Part shown: piece after piece, positions 1-5,779 of the stretch
How positions within the stretch are numbered: the first letter of the stretch is position 1
Layout of the letters: every line of letters starts with the position of its first letter
NCBI GenBank assembly: GCA_027619675.1
Contig: JAQCHG010000028.1
Coordinates: 1 to 9,784 of the forward strand
Direction: 5' to 3'
DNA: 9,784 nt
From: Cyanobacteriota bacterium
GTDB taxonomy: Bacteria > Cyanobacteriota > Cyanobacteriia > Phormidesmidales > Phormidesmidaceae
The notes under the pieces: generated by a model
Seen by the model: the letters and a program-made list of their open reading frames with translations, nothing else
What the model was told of the DNA's origin: nothing
Databases searched by the model: none
Position numbers and translations under genes: made by a program

Positions 1-1143
1 GAATGGGTGGCCCCAGCGGCGGCTCTGCCAGCCCAAGCCCTGCCCAGTCAAGAGTTGCGGGGGGTATGGCTGACCAACATTGACAGCAACGTGTTGTTTT
101 CCCAGGCCAACTTGGTGGCGGGCATCGATCGCCTCCAGGCCCTCCATTTCAACACCCTGTACCCGGTGGTGTGGAATGGTGGCTACACCCTCTATCCCAG
201 CGCCGTTGGGGAGCGTTGGCTGGGGCGGTCGAAGCGTTTGCATCCCGGTGAAAACCCAGCCCTTGAAGCGGCCCAGGGCGATCGCGACATGCTGCGAGAG
301 GTGGTGGATCTAGGCCACGCGGCGGGCATGGCGGTGGTGCCCTGGTTTGAATTTGGCTTCATGGCCCCCGCCGACTACGACCTGCCCCAGCAGCACCCCG
401 ACTGGTTTACCCAACGGCGGGACGGCAGCCAGGAAATTCTCCAGGGCACGGAGACATTTATCTGGATGAACCCCTTCCACCCCGATGTGCAGCGGCTACT
501 GTTGCATCTGGTGGATGAGGTGCTGTCCACCTATGCGGTCGAGGGCATCCAATTCGACGACCATTTGGGGCTGCCTGTGGATATGGGCTACGACCCCTAC
601 ACGGTGAATCTCTACCGCCAAGAACACGGCGGCAAGGGGCCACCGGATGATGAAAATGATCCCGAGTGGATGCGCTGGCGAGCTAACAAAATCACCGCCT
701 TTGTGGCCGACCTCCATCGCCTAGTGAAAGATCGCAATCCCGAGGCGGTGGTCTCCATTTCCCCCAATCCCTACCCCTTTGCCTACGAACGCTATCTGCA
801 AGATTGGCCCACTTGGCAACAGGATGGTTATGTGGAGGAATTGATCGTGCAGGTTTACCGCAATGACCTCGATCGCTTTGCCTGGGAACTGAACAAACCC
901 TCTATAGAACAGGCCCGCCGCCACATTCCCACCAGTATTGGTCTGCTCAGCGGCCTGCGGGGGCGGCCCACCAACAGCACACTGTTGACAGAACAACTGG
1001 CCGCTGTGCGCGATCGCGCCTATGCTGGGGTGTCCTATTTCTTCTACGAAACCCTGTGGGTACCGGGGTCAGAAACCCCTGAAGAACGCCAGCGATCGTT
1101 TCAAGCGGGCTTTCCCGCCCCCGTCCCCCGTCCCGATCTATAG
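1..1143 (+). CDS. Glycosyl-hydrolase-like family 10 (GHL10/DUF187) protein, 5' partial
   Basis: The frame is already open at base 1 (Glu-Trp, then GTG at 7), so the gene probably starts upstream of the window. The first visible residues are Ala/Pro-rich (APAAALPAQA), consistent with the end of a signal peptide, so export to the periplasm or cell surface is inferred. The GHL10 domain starts at ELRGVWLTN and covers most of the protein. Counting from the GTG at 7, the TIM-barrel landmarks are VVPWFEFGF (Glu115), WMNPFHPDVQ (about 154-163) and EGIQFDDHLG (Asp184-Asp185), the probable acidic active-site residues. The family includes E. coli DigH (YddW), which cleaves peptidoglycan glycan strands stripped of peptides; a similar wall-remodelling role is inferred, and the exact substrate is unknown. 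The C-terminus is a short Pro-rich tail after a complete domain. Stop is TAG at 1141-1143. Family assignment is secure; start and substrate are not. Confidence 0.88.
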   Translation, partial: EWVAPAAALPAQALPSQELRGVWLTNIDSNVLFSQANLVAGIDRLQALHFNTLYPVVWNGGYTLYPSAVGERWLGRSKRLHPGENPALEAAQGDRDMLREVVDLGHAAGMAVVPWFEFGFMAPADYDLPQQHPDWFTQRRDGSQEILQGTETFIWMNPFHPDVQRLLLHLVDEVLSTYAVEGIQFDDHLGLPVDMGYDPYTVNLYRQEHGGKGPPDDENDPEWMRWRANKITAFVADLHRLVKDRNPEAVVSISPNPYPFAYERYLQDWPTWQQDGYVEELIVQVYRNDLDRFAWELNKPSIEQARRHIPTSIGLLSGLRGRPTNSTLLTEQLAAVRDRAYAGVSYFFYETLWVPGSETPEERQRSFQAGFPAPVPRPDL

Positions 1144-1156
1144 AGGGTAGGCCCTG

Positions 1157-1172
1157 GGGCGATCGCCCTTTT
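1157..1172 (+). terminator. Weak HIP1-centred hairpin followed by TTTT
   Basis: Just after the GHL10 stop codon lies GGGCGATCGCCC (1157-1168), a perfect 12-base palindrome built on a HIP1 octamer, followed by four T. It can form only a 4-bp GC stem with a GATC loop, so it is a weak intrinsic terminator at best; it may be merely a HIP1 site. Confidence 0.25.
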
Positions 1173-1283
1173 GAAGTCGCTGCCCATGATCCCCCAATGG
1201 CTGGGATAGAGGTTTCTAGAGGCTGCGAACTAATACCTGACCTTTACCCTCCCCGCACCTGAATCTTCCTGACTTTCTCCCCA

Positions 1284-1326
1284 TTTCCAGTGGAAAACAG
1301 CCGTGACACCGTGAAGGTGTTTGCTG
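1284..1326 (+). promoter_or_regulatory. Two adjacent inverted repeats in the leader of the 52-residue ORF
   Basis: TTTCCA-G-TGGAAA (1284-1296) is a 6-1-6 inverted repeat too tight for a hairpin but suited to a dimeric DNA-binding protein. Right after it, ACACC-GTGAA-GGTGT (1306-1320) can form a hairpin, flanked by a second pairing CAGC (1298-1301) with GCTG (1323-1326) across an internal loop. Both lie within 65 bases of the ATG at 1346 and end just before its Shine-Dalgarno GGAG (1332-1335). An operator plus an RNA leader structure is inferred; no binding family is recognised. Confidence 0.35.
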
Positions 1327-1345
1327 GGACTGGAGATTCACCGTC

Positions 1346-1504
1346 ATGGAATTGCTACCTGTTCTGTTTTTTGTAGGTGTTTTAACTTACCTGAACTGGC
1401 CCAAAAAGCCACCTGATAAACCAAGCCCTGAGAAGAAGTTTGCCGATGCCGTTAAAGAGTACCTTGAATCAGGGATTCCTATTCGGACCAAAGATCACAA
1501 ATGA
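1346..1504 (+). CDS. Small predicted membrane protein, 52 residues
   Basis: ATG at 1346 has a GGAG Shine-Dalgarno at 1332-1335, about ten bases upstream, and the frame ends with TGA at 1502-1504. The protein opens with one hydrophobic stretch (residues about 3-18, LLPVLFFVGVLTYLNW), long enough for one membrane span. A Lys/Pro-rich linker (PKKPPDKPSPEKK, 19-31) and a charged, probably helical tail (FADAVKEYLESG) follow, ending in basic residues. By the positive-inside rule the tail would be cytoplasmic. The gene stands alone, with the GHL10 gene 202 bases upstream and repeat DNA directly downstream. Its base composition is visibly more AT-rich than the neighbouring large genes, which could mean a young or transferred gene. 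I do not recognise the family. The good ribosome site and the sensible hydrophobic-linker-helix layout argue that it is translated; no function is proposed. Confidence 0.55.
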   Translation: MELLPVLFFVGVLTYLNWPKKPPDKPSPEKKFADAVKEYLESGIPIRTKDHK

Positions 1505-1516
1505 TGCGCTCTGATA

Positions 1517-1617
1517 CAGTCAGGGCTTACGCAGTCATATCCATGGGCAGGGGGCTGAAACCCCCTACCCTAAGGACACACCAAGGATTTAGGAGCGTTT
1601 TTCATAAGTCCTAACAG
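1517..1617. repeat. MITE-like foldback repeat, about 101 bp, with imperfect terminal inverted repeats
   Basis: The left end CAGTCAGGGCTTACG (1517-1531) and the reverse complement of the right end, CTGTTAGGACTTATG (1603-1617), match at 11 of 15 positions. The interior holds a second hairpin: GGGCAGGGGG (1545-1554), loop CTGAAA, CCCCCTACCC (1561-1570), nine of ten positions paired. The end motif AGGACTTACG resembles, from memory, ends of small non-autonomous elements common in cyanobacterial genomes. It carries no coding sequence. It starts 13 bases after the 52-residue ORF and its central hairpin might also stop that transcript. Confidence 0.55.
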
Positions 1618-1675
1618 CTTCAAACAACATTGGTATACCGTGTTTCCAAGGCTGATGAAACATACCTAAACGCGT

Positions 1676-1823
1676 GCATCCCAGTTTTGCAAATGTCATT
1701 CTGAATGTAGCGATAGCGAAGTGAAGAATCGCGATCTTGCACGAGGACTGAGATCCTTCGCTACACCCCGTTCCATTACTCCTTCGGAGTCGCTCCGCGA
1801 ACAGGATGACAAAAGTGGGATGC
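1676..1823. repeat. Foldback intergenic repeat, about 148 bp, with long terminal inverted repeats
   Basis: Outer arms GCATCCCAGTTTTG (1676-1689) and CAAAAGTGGGATGC (1810-1823) are complementary at 13 of 14 positions. Next come TGTCATTCTG (1694-1703) with CAGGATGACA (1802-1811), nine of ten. Inner arms include GTAGCGA (1708-1714) with TCGCTAC (1758-1764), and GAAGAATC with GATCCTTC. A further small hairpin ACTCC-TTC-GGAGT lies at 1778-1790. The phrase GTCATTCTG...GAAGTGAAGAATC is typical of dispersed intergenic repeats I recall from cyanobacteria and other bacteria. Open frames across it are by-products of the repeat, so no gene is called. Confidence 0.65.
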
Positions 1824-1943
1824 GCCCAGCAGGAAACGCGGTAGCCATACCAGCATCGCTAGGGGACCAAAATTTGGGGATAAGAAGCCAGCAGCGGATC
1901 TGTGTCGTCCACTGCCATGGCAAAATTAGAGCGACTAATTGAT

Positions 1944-1981
1944 AAAAGGGCCTGATTCGATGAAGTCTCAGGCTCTTTTTT
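1944..1981 (+). terminator. Strong intrinsic terminator with no intact gene in front
   Basis: AAAAGGGCCTGA (1944-1955) pairs with TCAGGCTCTTTT (1968-1979) over 12 bp with one G-T wobble. A small inner TTC-GAT-GAA stem closes the loop, and the right arm runs into a six-T tract. The nearest intact plus-strand gene ends at 1504. A short frame ending Met-Ala-Lys-Leu-Glu-Arg-Leu-Ile-Asp-Lys-Arg-Ala-stop (1917-1955) runs into the left arm and could be the tail of a decayed gene. The AAAA on the left also gives a weaker U-tract on the opposite strand. Confidence 0.8.
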
Positions 1982-2106
1982 CTGTCTCTCTGGCCCTTTT
2001 CGTGCAGCCTCTAGGCGGAAACATTTGCCAGGGGTGGGGGTCGGAATGGAGAGCACCGCCCCCCGATCGCGACCCTTGCCCCTCTTTACCCCAACTCCCC
2101 AACCCT

Positions 2107-2886
2107 ATGAGCGCTGCTTGGCACTGGTCCCACTGGCACCATCACCCCTACTTAACAACCGATTTGTTGGCAGATTGGCCCCACGGGTTTTTCACCAACC
2201 AGTCTTGGCCCCATACCCCAGAAGCTTTAACCCCTGGGCTGGCCCCCACCCCGCAGGTGTACCGGGCCAAGCAGGTCCATGGCAATCGGATCCTCAGCCC
2301 AGCGGATTTTGCTGAGGCGATCGCCCCAGAGGCCCCCCGCCCGGAGGCGGATGGGGTGATGACGACCGCCCCCGAGCAAGCGGTGTGGGTCTGTAGCGCC
2401 GACTGTACCCCGGCCCTAATTGCCGACCAGCGCACGGGGCAAGCGGTGGCGGTCCATGCAGGCTGGCGGGGCACCGCGCTGAAAATCGTGCCCATTGCCA
2501 TTCAAAAGCTTCAGGCCCAGGGCAGCGACCTGGGGGATCTCCGGGTGGCCCTAGGGCCAGCCATTGGCGGTGAGGTGTATCAAGTCACCACCCAGGTGGC
2601 GGCCCAGGTGGGTCGTTCTCTGCTGCCGGAGGAGAGCGCCACGGATGATGAGGTGGTGGCCCAGTTGAGCGCCGGGGTGGACGCGCCGCTGCTGCCGGAT
2701 CCCACCCCCGGACGGATGCGGTTGGATGTGCGGCGGATCCTAGCCCGTCAGCTCGCTCACCTGGGGCTAGGGGCCGATCAGGTGGCGATCGCCCCCCATT
2801 GCACCTATCGAGAGCCCGATCGGTTCTTTTCTTACCGCCGCAGCCGCGAGAAAAAAGTGCAGTGGTCAGGCATTGTCAGCCAGTAA
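2107..2886 (+). CDS. pgeF: Peptidoglycan editing factor PgeF (YfiH/DUF152, laccase-domain family)
   Basis: A 259-residue member of the YfiH/FAMIN family, a cytoplasmic purine-nucleoside-processing enzyme. E. coli PgeF prevents misincorporation of Ser for Ala in muropeptides; family members also show nucleoside phosphorylase and adenosine deaminase activity. The diagnostic motifs occur in order: HGFFT (26-30), KQVHGN (His58), EADGVMTT (80-87), CSADCTPALI (Cys100), VAVHAGWRGT (His117), ALGPAIGGEVYQV (148-160), CT at 232-233 and FFSYRR (240-245). His58, Cys100 and His117 are the expected zinc ligands, so the enzyme looks intact. ATG at 2107 was chosen because it gives normal family length and starts just before the domain; the frame stays open upstream, but that extension is low-complexity and runs into a terminator. 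No Shine-Dalgarno is visible. It stands alone and converges on the response regulator gene. Confidence 0.93.
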   Translation: MSAAWHWSHWHHHPYLTTDLLADWPHGFFTNQSWPHTPEALTPGLAPTPQVYRAKQVHGNRILSPADFAEAIAPEAPRPEADGVMTTAPEQAVWVCSADCTPALIADQRTGQAVAVHAGWRGTALKIVPIAIQKLQAQGSDLGDLRVALGPAIGGEVYQVTTQVAAQVGRSLLPEESATDDEVVAQLSAGVDAPLLPDPTPGRMRLDVRRILARQLAHLGLGADQVAIAPHCTYREPDRFFSYRRSREKKVQWSGIVSQ

Positions 2887-2918
2887 AGGGGGCTGGCTAG
2901 CATGGGTGACAGCCCCCT
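2887..2918. terminator. Shared hairpin between convergent pgeF and response regulator genes
   Basis: AGGGGGCTG (2887-2895) pairs perfectly with CAGCCCCCT (2910-2918) around a 14-base loop. It begins at the base after the pgeF stop and overlaps the stop codon of the minus-strand gene. There is no T-tract on either side, so it may stop or protect both 3' ends only in part. The 30-base gap between the genes makes a shared structure plausible. Confidence 0.5.
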
Positions 2919-3588
2919 AATCCACCAAGTGGTGATCCATGGCGAAGCGGACTAGCTCTGCTCGGTTGGCGGTCTCGGTTTTCCGCAGTAGGCTGCTGAC
3001 GTACTTTTCTACGGTGCGGGGGCTGAGGTACAGGCGATCGGCAATCTGGGCATTGGAAAGGCCCTCGGAGATTAGGTCCAGCACATTGCGCTCTCGCTCG
3101 TGCAATTTGGGATGAAAAGCCGCTGAATAGCGATCGGGAATGGTCGGATTGGCCCTTGAGGCGGCTGGGGGCGTCGGGTTAGCCAAGCTGTATTGCAGCA
3201 GAGCGGTTTGAATCAGCTGCGATCGCTCCAACAGATTCCGCACCACCGCCCCCAGCTCATCCAGTTCAAAGGGCTTTTCTAAATAGGCATCACAGCCGCT
3301 TTGATAGCCCCGCACCCGCTCCCGCGTCTCCGCATGGGCGGTGAGAAACACCACGGGCAACAGCCGCCAAGCGGGGCGCTGCCGGAGGGACTTGAGAAAG
3401 GCGTAGCCATCGACCCGAGGCATGGAAATGTCGGTGACGATGAGCTGGGGCTGGGTGGTTTCGACCACTTCCAACGCTTCCCAGCCATCCTTGGCGGTCA
3501 TCACCGAATACCCCTCCAGGTCTAGGTAGTCCTGAATGGAGAGACGAGTGCCCTCATCGTCTTCCACAACCAAAATGGTTAACGGCAT
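2917..3588 (-). CDS. NarL/FixJ-type response regulator (possible Rre1/Ycf29 relative)
   Basis: A 223-residue two-domain regulator. The receiver domain (about 1-120) has the acidic pocket Glu9-Asp10-Asp11, the phospho-acceptor Asp53 in LIVTDISMP, the switch Thr83 in VVFLTAH and Lys105 in LEKPF. A linker with Pro/Ala-rich sequence leads to a LuxR-type helix-turn-helix (about 159-223), with LSNAQIADRLYLSPRTVEKY as its recognition core. It should bind DNA after phosphorylation by a histidine kinase, which is not in this window. The wording of the receiver and HTH resembles, from memory, the conserved cyanobacterial/plastid Rre1 (Ycf29) group; this is a suggestion, not a firm call. ATG at 3586-3588 was chosen because MPLTILVVEDD is the normal receiver start; a GTG 17 codons upstream would add an unlikely tail. 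It lies 119 bases downstream of pgi on the same strand, so co-transcription is possible. Confidence 0.9.
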   Translation of the reverse strand: MPLTILVVEDDEGTRLSIQDYLDLEGYSVMTAKDGWEALEVVETTQPQLIVTDISMPRVDGYAFLKSLRQRPAWRLLPVVFLTAHAETRERVRGYQSGCDAYLEKPFELDELGAVVRNLLERSQLIQTALLQYSLANPTPPAASRANPTIPDRYSAAFHPKLHERERNVLDLISEGLSNAQIADRLYLSPRTVEKYVSSLLRKTETANRAELVRFAMDHHLVD

Positions 3589-3650
3589 GGAAATGGGTTG
3601 AAATACAGCGATCGCGACCGGGAAACTGCCCAGTGCCACCTACAGGCTAA

Positions 3651-3669
3651 GCGGTGGCGGGGGCACCGC
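3651..3669. other. GC-rich stem-loop between pgi and the response regulator gene
   Basis: GCGGTG (3651-3656) pairs with CACCGC (3664-3669) around a GCGGGGG loop, in the 119-base gap 3589-3707. On the minus strand, the direction of both flanking genes, a T6 run precedes rather than follows the stem, so it is not a normal intrinsic terminator. It may separate or stabilise the two parts of a pgi-regulator transcript. A HIP1 site lies at about 3609. I see no convincing promoter in this gap. Confidence 0.35.
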
Positions 3670-3707
3670 CAAAAAACTCTGGCGAAAGTGTTAACTAACT
3701 TCAATTC

Positions 3708-5297
3708 CTAAGGGTGATAGGTGATGGTGAGATGGCCGGGGCGATCGCGATCTCCGTGGAACTGCACACCGCGATCGTTGGCTTCCAGGTGGCGCAGAAT
3801 GCGGTAAAGGGTTTCCACCTGATCTGAGGCTTGGGCACGGGCGGCCAAATCCCCGAGGGAAATGGGGCCACGGGTAGCCTTGAGGGCGGCCATCACTTGG
3901 GTTTGCAGATCGAGAATGGTTGCCGCCGCTTTTTTGCCTGCCTCTACCCCCGGCTGGTGATAGGCGTTGATGTTGATCAAACAGGCATAGAGGCTTACCG
4001 CCCGTTCATAGAGGGCAATCAGTGCCCCTACCTGGTGGGGGGTTACTTCCGGGATGGTAACGGTGATGGAATCCCGCTGGTTTTCGTAGAGGGCTTGGCG
4101 GGTGCCCTGGAGGAAGCCGGAGAGGTAGTCCCCAGCGGTGATCCCGGTTTCCATTTCCGGGGAATCCCCGGTCCGGTCCTTCAACACCTCAATAAAGGTG
4201 ACGAAGAAGTTATTCACCCCCTCCCGCAGTTGTTGCACGTAGGCGTGCTGGTCGGTGGAGCCCTTGTTGCCGTAGACGGCAATGCCCTGGTGGACGACGT
4301 TACCGTCCAAATCCCGCTCTTTGCCGAGGGATTCCATCACCAACTGTTGCAGGTAGCGGCTAAACAGCAGCAGGCTGTCCTTGTAGGGCAGCAGCACCAT
4401 GTCCTTTTGCCCTTGACCCTGACCGGTGTAGTACCAGCCCAGGGCCAGCAGGGCGGCAGGGTTTTGCTTGACAACCGGAATGCGGGTGGCGGCGTCCATT
4501 TCCTTCGCCCCTGCCAGCATGGCCCGGATATCGATGCCTTCTAGGGCGGCGGGGAGTAGCCCCACGGCGGACAGTTCCGAGGTGCGCCCCCCCACCCAAT
4601 CGTGCATGGGGAAGGTTTCTAACCAGCCTTCGGATTGGGCCAGCTTTTCCAAGTTGCTGCCAATGCCCGTCACCGCCACCGCCTGACGGGGGAAGTTGAG
4701 CCCTTTTTGGGCAAAGCGGTGCTGCACTTCCTTCATGCCGTTGCGGGTTTCGGGGGTGCCGCCAGATTTGGAGATCACAATTACCAGGGTGGTGGCGAGG
4801 CGATCGCCCAGGGCATCTAAGGTGCGATCGATGCCGGCGGGATCGGTGTTGTCGATGAAATGCAGCCGCAATGCTGGATCGATGCCGCTGAGGGCCTGGG
4901 AGACAAACTGAGGACCCAGGGCCGACCCGCCAATGCCAATGGATAACACATCGGTGAAATGCTCTTGGCCGGGGGGGTAGACGTTGCCCGTGTGAATTTG
5001 CTTGGTGAAGGTTTCGATTTTGGCCAGGGTGCCAACGATGTCCTGCTTGAGGTCGGGGTTGGGGGCTAGGTCTGGATCTCGCAGCCAGTAGTGGCCCACC
5101 ATGCGCCCTTCGTCGGGGTTGGCGATCGCCCCCGCTTCTAACGCCGCGATCGCCTGAAATGCCTGCTCAAACTTGGGCTGCATCTGGGTGACGAAGGCGT
5201 CATCAAACCGCACACGGCTGACATCTAAATACAATCCCAGCCCTGGGTGGTAATAGAGCCAGTCTTGGTAGCGCTGCCATAGTGCTGCGGTGTCCAT
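3708..5297 (-). CDS. pgi: Glucose-6-phosphate isomerase
   Basis: Interconverts glucose 6-phosphate and fructose 6-phosphate in the cytoplasm, linking glycolysis, the oxidative pentose phosphate pathway and glycogen metabolism. The 529 residues match the usual length of cyanobacterial Pgi. Visible motifs: [10 protein letters not shown] (121-130), phosphate-binding SKSGGTPET (176-184), VGGRTSELS (235-243), MESLGKE with catalytic Glu322, [11 protein letters not shown] with His351, and the signature [14 protein letters not shown] (443-456) with Lys455. All three catalytic residues are present. The last 65 or so residues form a charged winged-helix-like tail that I recall as usual in cyanobacterial Pgi. 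ATG at 5295-5297 is supported by AGAGGA and GGAG just upstream on the minus strand; the frame remains open 74 codons further, but that stretch is non-conserved in appearance and basic. The response regulator gene follows on the same strand. The TPR gene is divergent. Confidence 0.97.
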   Translation of the reverse strand: MDTAALWQRYQDWLYYHPGLGLYLDVSRVRFDDAFVTQMQPKFEQAFQAIAALEAGAIANPDEGRMVGHYWLRDPDLAPNPDLKQDIVGTLAKIETFTKQIHTGNVYPPGQEHFTDVLSIGIGGSALGPQFVSQALSGIDPALRLHFIDNTDPAGIDRTLDALGDRLATTLVIVISKSGGTPETRNGMKEVQHRFAQKGLNFPRQAVAVTGIGSNLEKLAQSEGWLETFPMHDWVGGRTSELSAVGLLPAALEGIDIRAMLAGAKEMDAATRIPVVKQNPAALLALGWYYTGQGQGQKDMVLLPYKDSLLLFSRYLQQLVMESLGKERDLDGNVVHQGIAVYGNKGSTDQHAYVQQLREGVNNFFVTFIEVLKDRTGDSPEMETGITAGDYLSGFLQGTRQALYENQRDSITVTIPEVTPHQVGALIALYERAVSLYACLININAYHQPGVEAGKKAAATILDLQTQVMAALKATRGPISLGDLAARAQASDQVETLYRILRHLEANDRGVQFHGDRDRPGHLTITYHP

Positions 5298-5380
5298 CAA
5301 CTCCGATCCTCTGACGTGAATGAAACGAATAACCGTGGCCTGCCTGCGGCCCGGCCCCTCGGCCCAACCGCTCCGAATGC

Positions 5381-5414
5381 AGTGTAAAGGAAGGTTGGGG
5401 ACCGTGTTTTTTTT
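5381..5414 (-). promoter_or_regulatory. Possible pgi promoter with A-tract
   Basis: On the minus strand TACACT (5386-5381) could serve as a -10 box, giving a leader of about 75-80 bases. No good -35 sits at the right distance. An A8 tract on the minus strand (T8 on plus at 5407-5414) lies upstream and could act as an UP-like element. This is a weak call. Confidence 0.22.
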
Positions 5415-5473
5415 GCGGTGGCGGATTTTAGATTTCCCGTTGTCCTCCGTCTTCTTCCCACGTCCCCCCACGC

Positions 5474-5527
5474 CGCAGCCTTTGCTGCCAGAAGCCAGGC
5501 GGTGGGGCGGTGGCGGCAAAGGCTGCG
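5474..5527. repeat. Near-perfect 17-bp inverted repeat with 20-base loop
   Basis: CGCAGCCTTTGCTGCCA (5474-5490) pairs with TGGCGGCAAAGGCTGCG (5511-5527); 16 of 17 positions are Watson-Crick and the other is a T-G wobble. The loop is GC-rich. It lies in the pgi/TPR divergent region, about 180 bases from the pgi start. No T-tract follows on either strand, so it is not a standard terminator. A palindromic repeat family, a protein-binding cruciform or an RNA leader structure are all possible. Confidence 0.65.
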
Positions 5528-5592
5528 ATCTGGGGCGGGCGATCGCCCCTGCCCTGATTGTTCATGATGGATGCCGCGTGGTCCTGGGGCTA

Positions 5593-5645
5593 GGGGCTGT
5601 AACCATGGCACTACCAGGATCCTGACTGGCGTTGATGACAGCCCC
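5593..5645. other. 8-bp stem with 37-base loop containing a palindrome
   Basis: GGGGCTGT (5593-5600) is perfectly complementary to ACAGCCCC (5638-5645). Inside the loop sits the 10-base palindrome CAGGATCCTG (5615-5624). The spacing is long, so it could be chance, but both parts lie between pgi and the TPR gene where nothing is coded. Confidence 0.3.
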
Positions 5646-5670
5646 CAAGGAACTGGGTACGCTGCAAGCA

Positions 5671-5739
5671 GATAGATCCAAATAGATCCAGGGCGCGTCC
5701 ACCTCACCTCGGTTCCTGATGCAACTATTCCTGATGCAA
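5671..5739 (+). repeat. Two pairs of short direct repeats upstream of the TPR gene
   Basis: GATAGATCCA (5671-5680) is followed at once by AATAGATCCA (5681-5690), a 10-bp tandem with one difference. Further on, TTCCTGATGCAA occurs identically at 5713-5724 and 5728-5739, a 15-bp period. The second pair ends 40 bases before the TPR start. Direct repeats at helical or near-helical spacing before a start codon are typical of regulator binding sites; no regulator family is identified. A loose -10-like AATAAT (5738-5743) overlaps the last copy. Confidence 0.45.
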
Positions 5740-5779
5740 TAATCGGCACGCCACCTGCCCTAAATCTGAGACTGAGTTG

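Noticed and set aside
1721..1942. Plus-strand open frame of 73 codons
   Set aside because: It lies mainly in the foldback repeat at 1676-1823, has no ribosome site and its peptide is a reading of repeat DNA.
1939..2106. N-terminal extension of PgeF from TTG 1939
   Set aside because: It would translate through a strong terminator and a Pro-rich low-complexity stretch; ATG 2107 gives normal family length.
3589..3639. 17-residue extension of the response regulator from GTG 3639
   Set aside because: Receiver domains start at the MPLTILVVEDD-type sequence; the extra residues add no domain and the HIP1-containing DNA looks intergenic.
3831..4544. 237-codon plus-strand frame opposite pgi
   Set aside because: Antisense shadow caused by GC-rich codon use in pgi; no motifs.
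5298..5519. 74-residue extension of Pgi
   Set aside because: Basic, low-complexity sequence including part of the 17-bp hairpin; ATG 5297 has a ribosome site and gives usual length.
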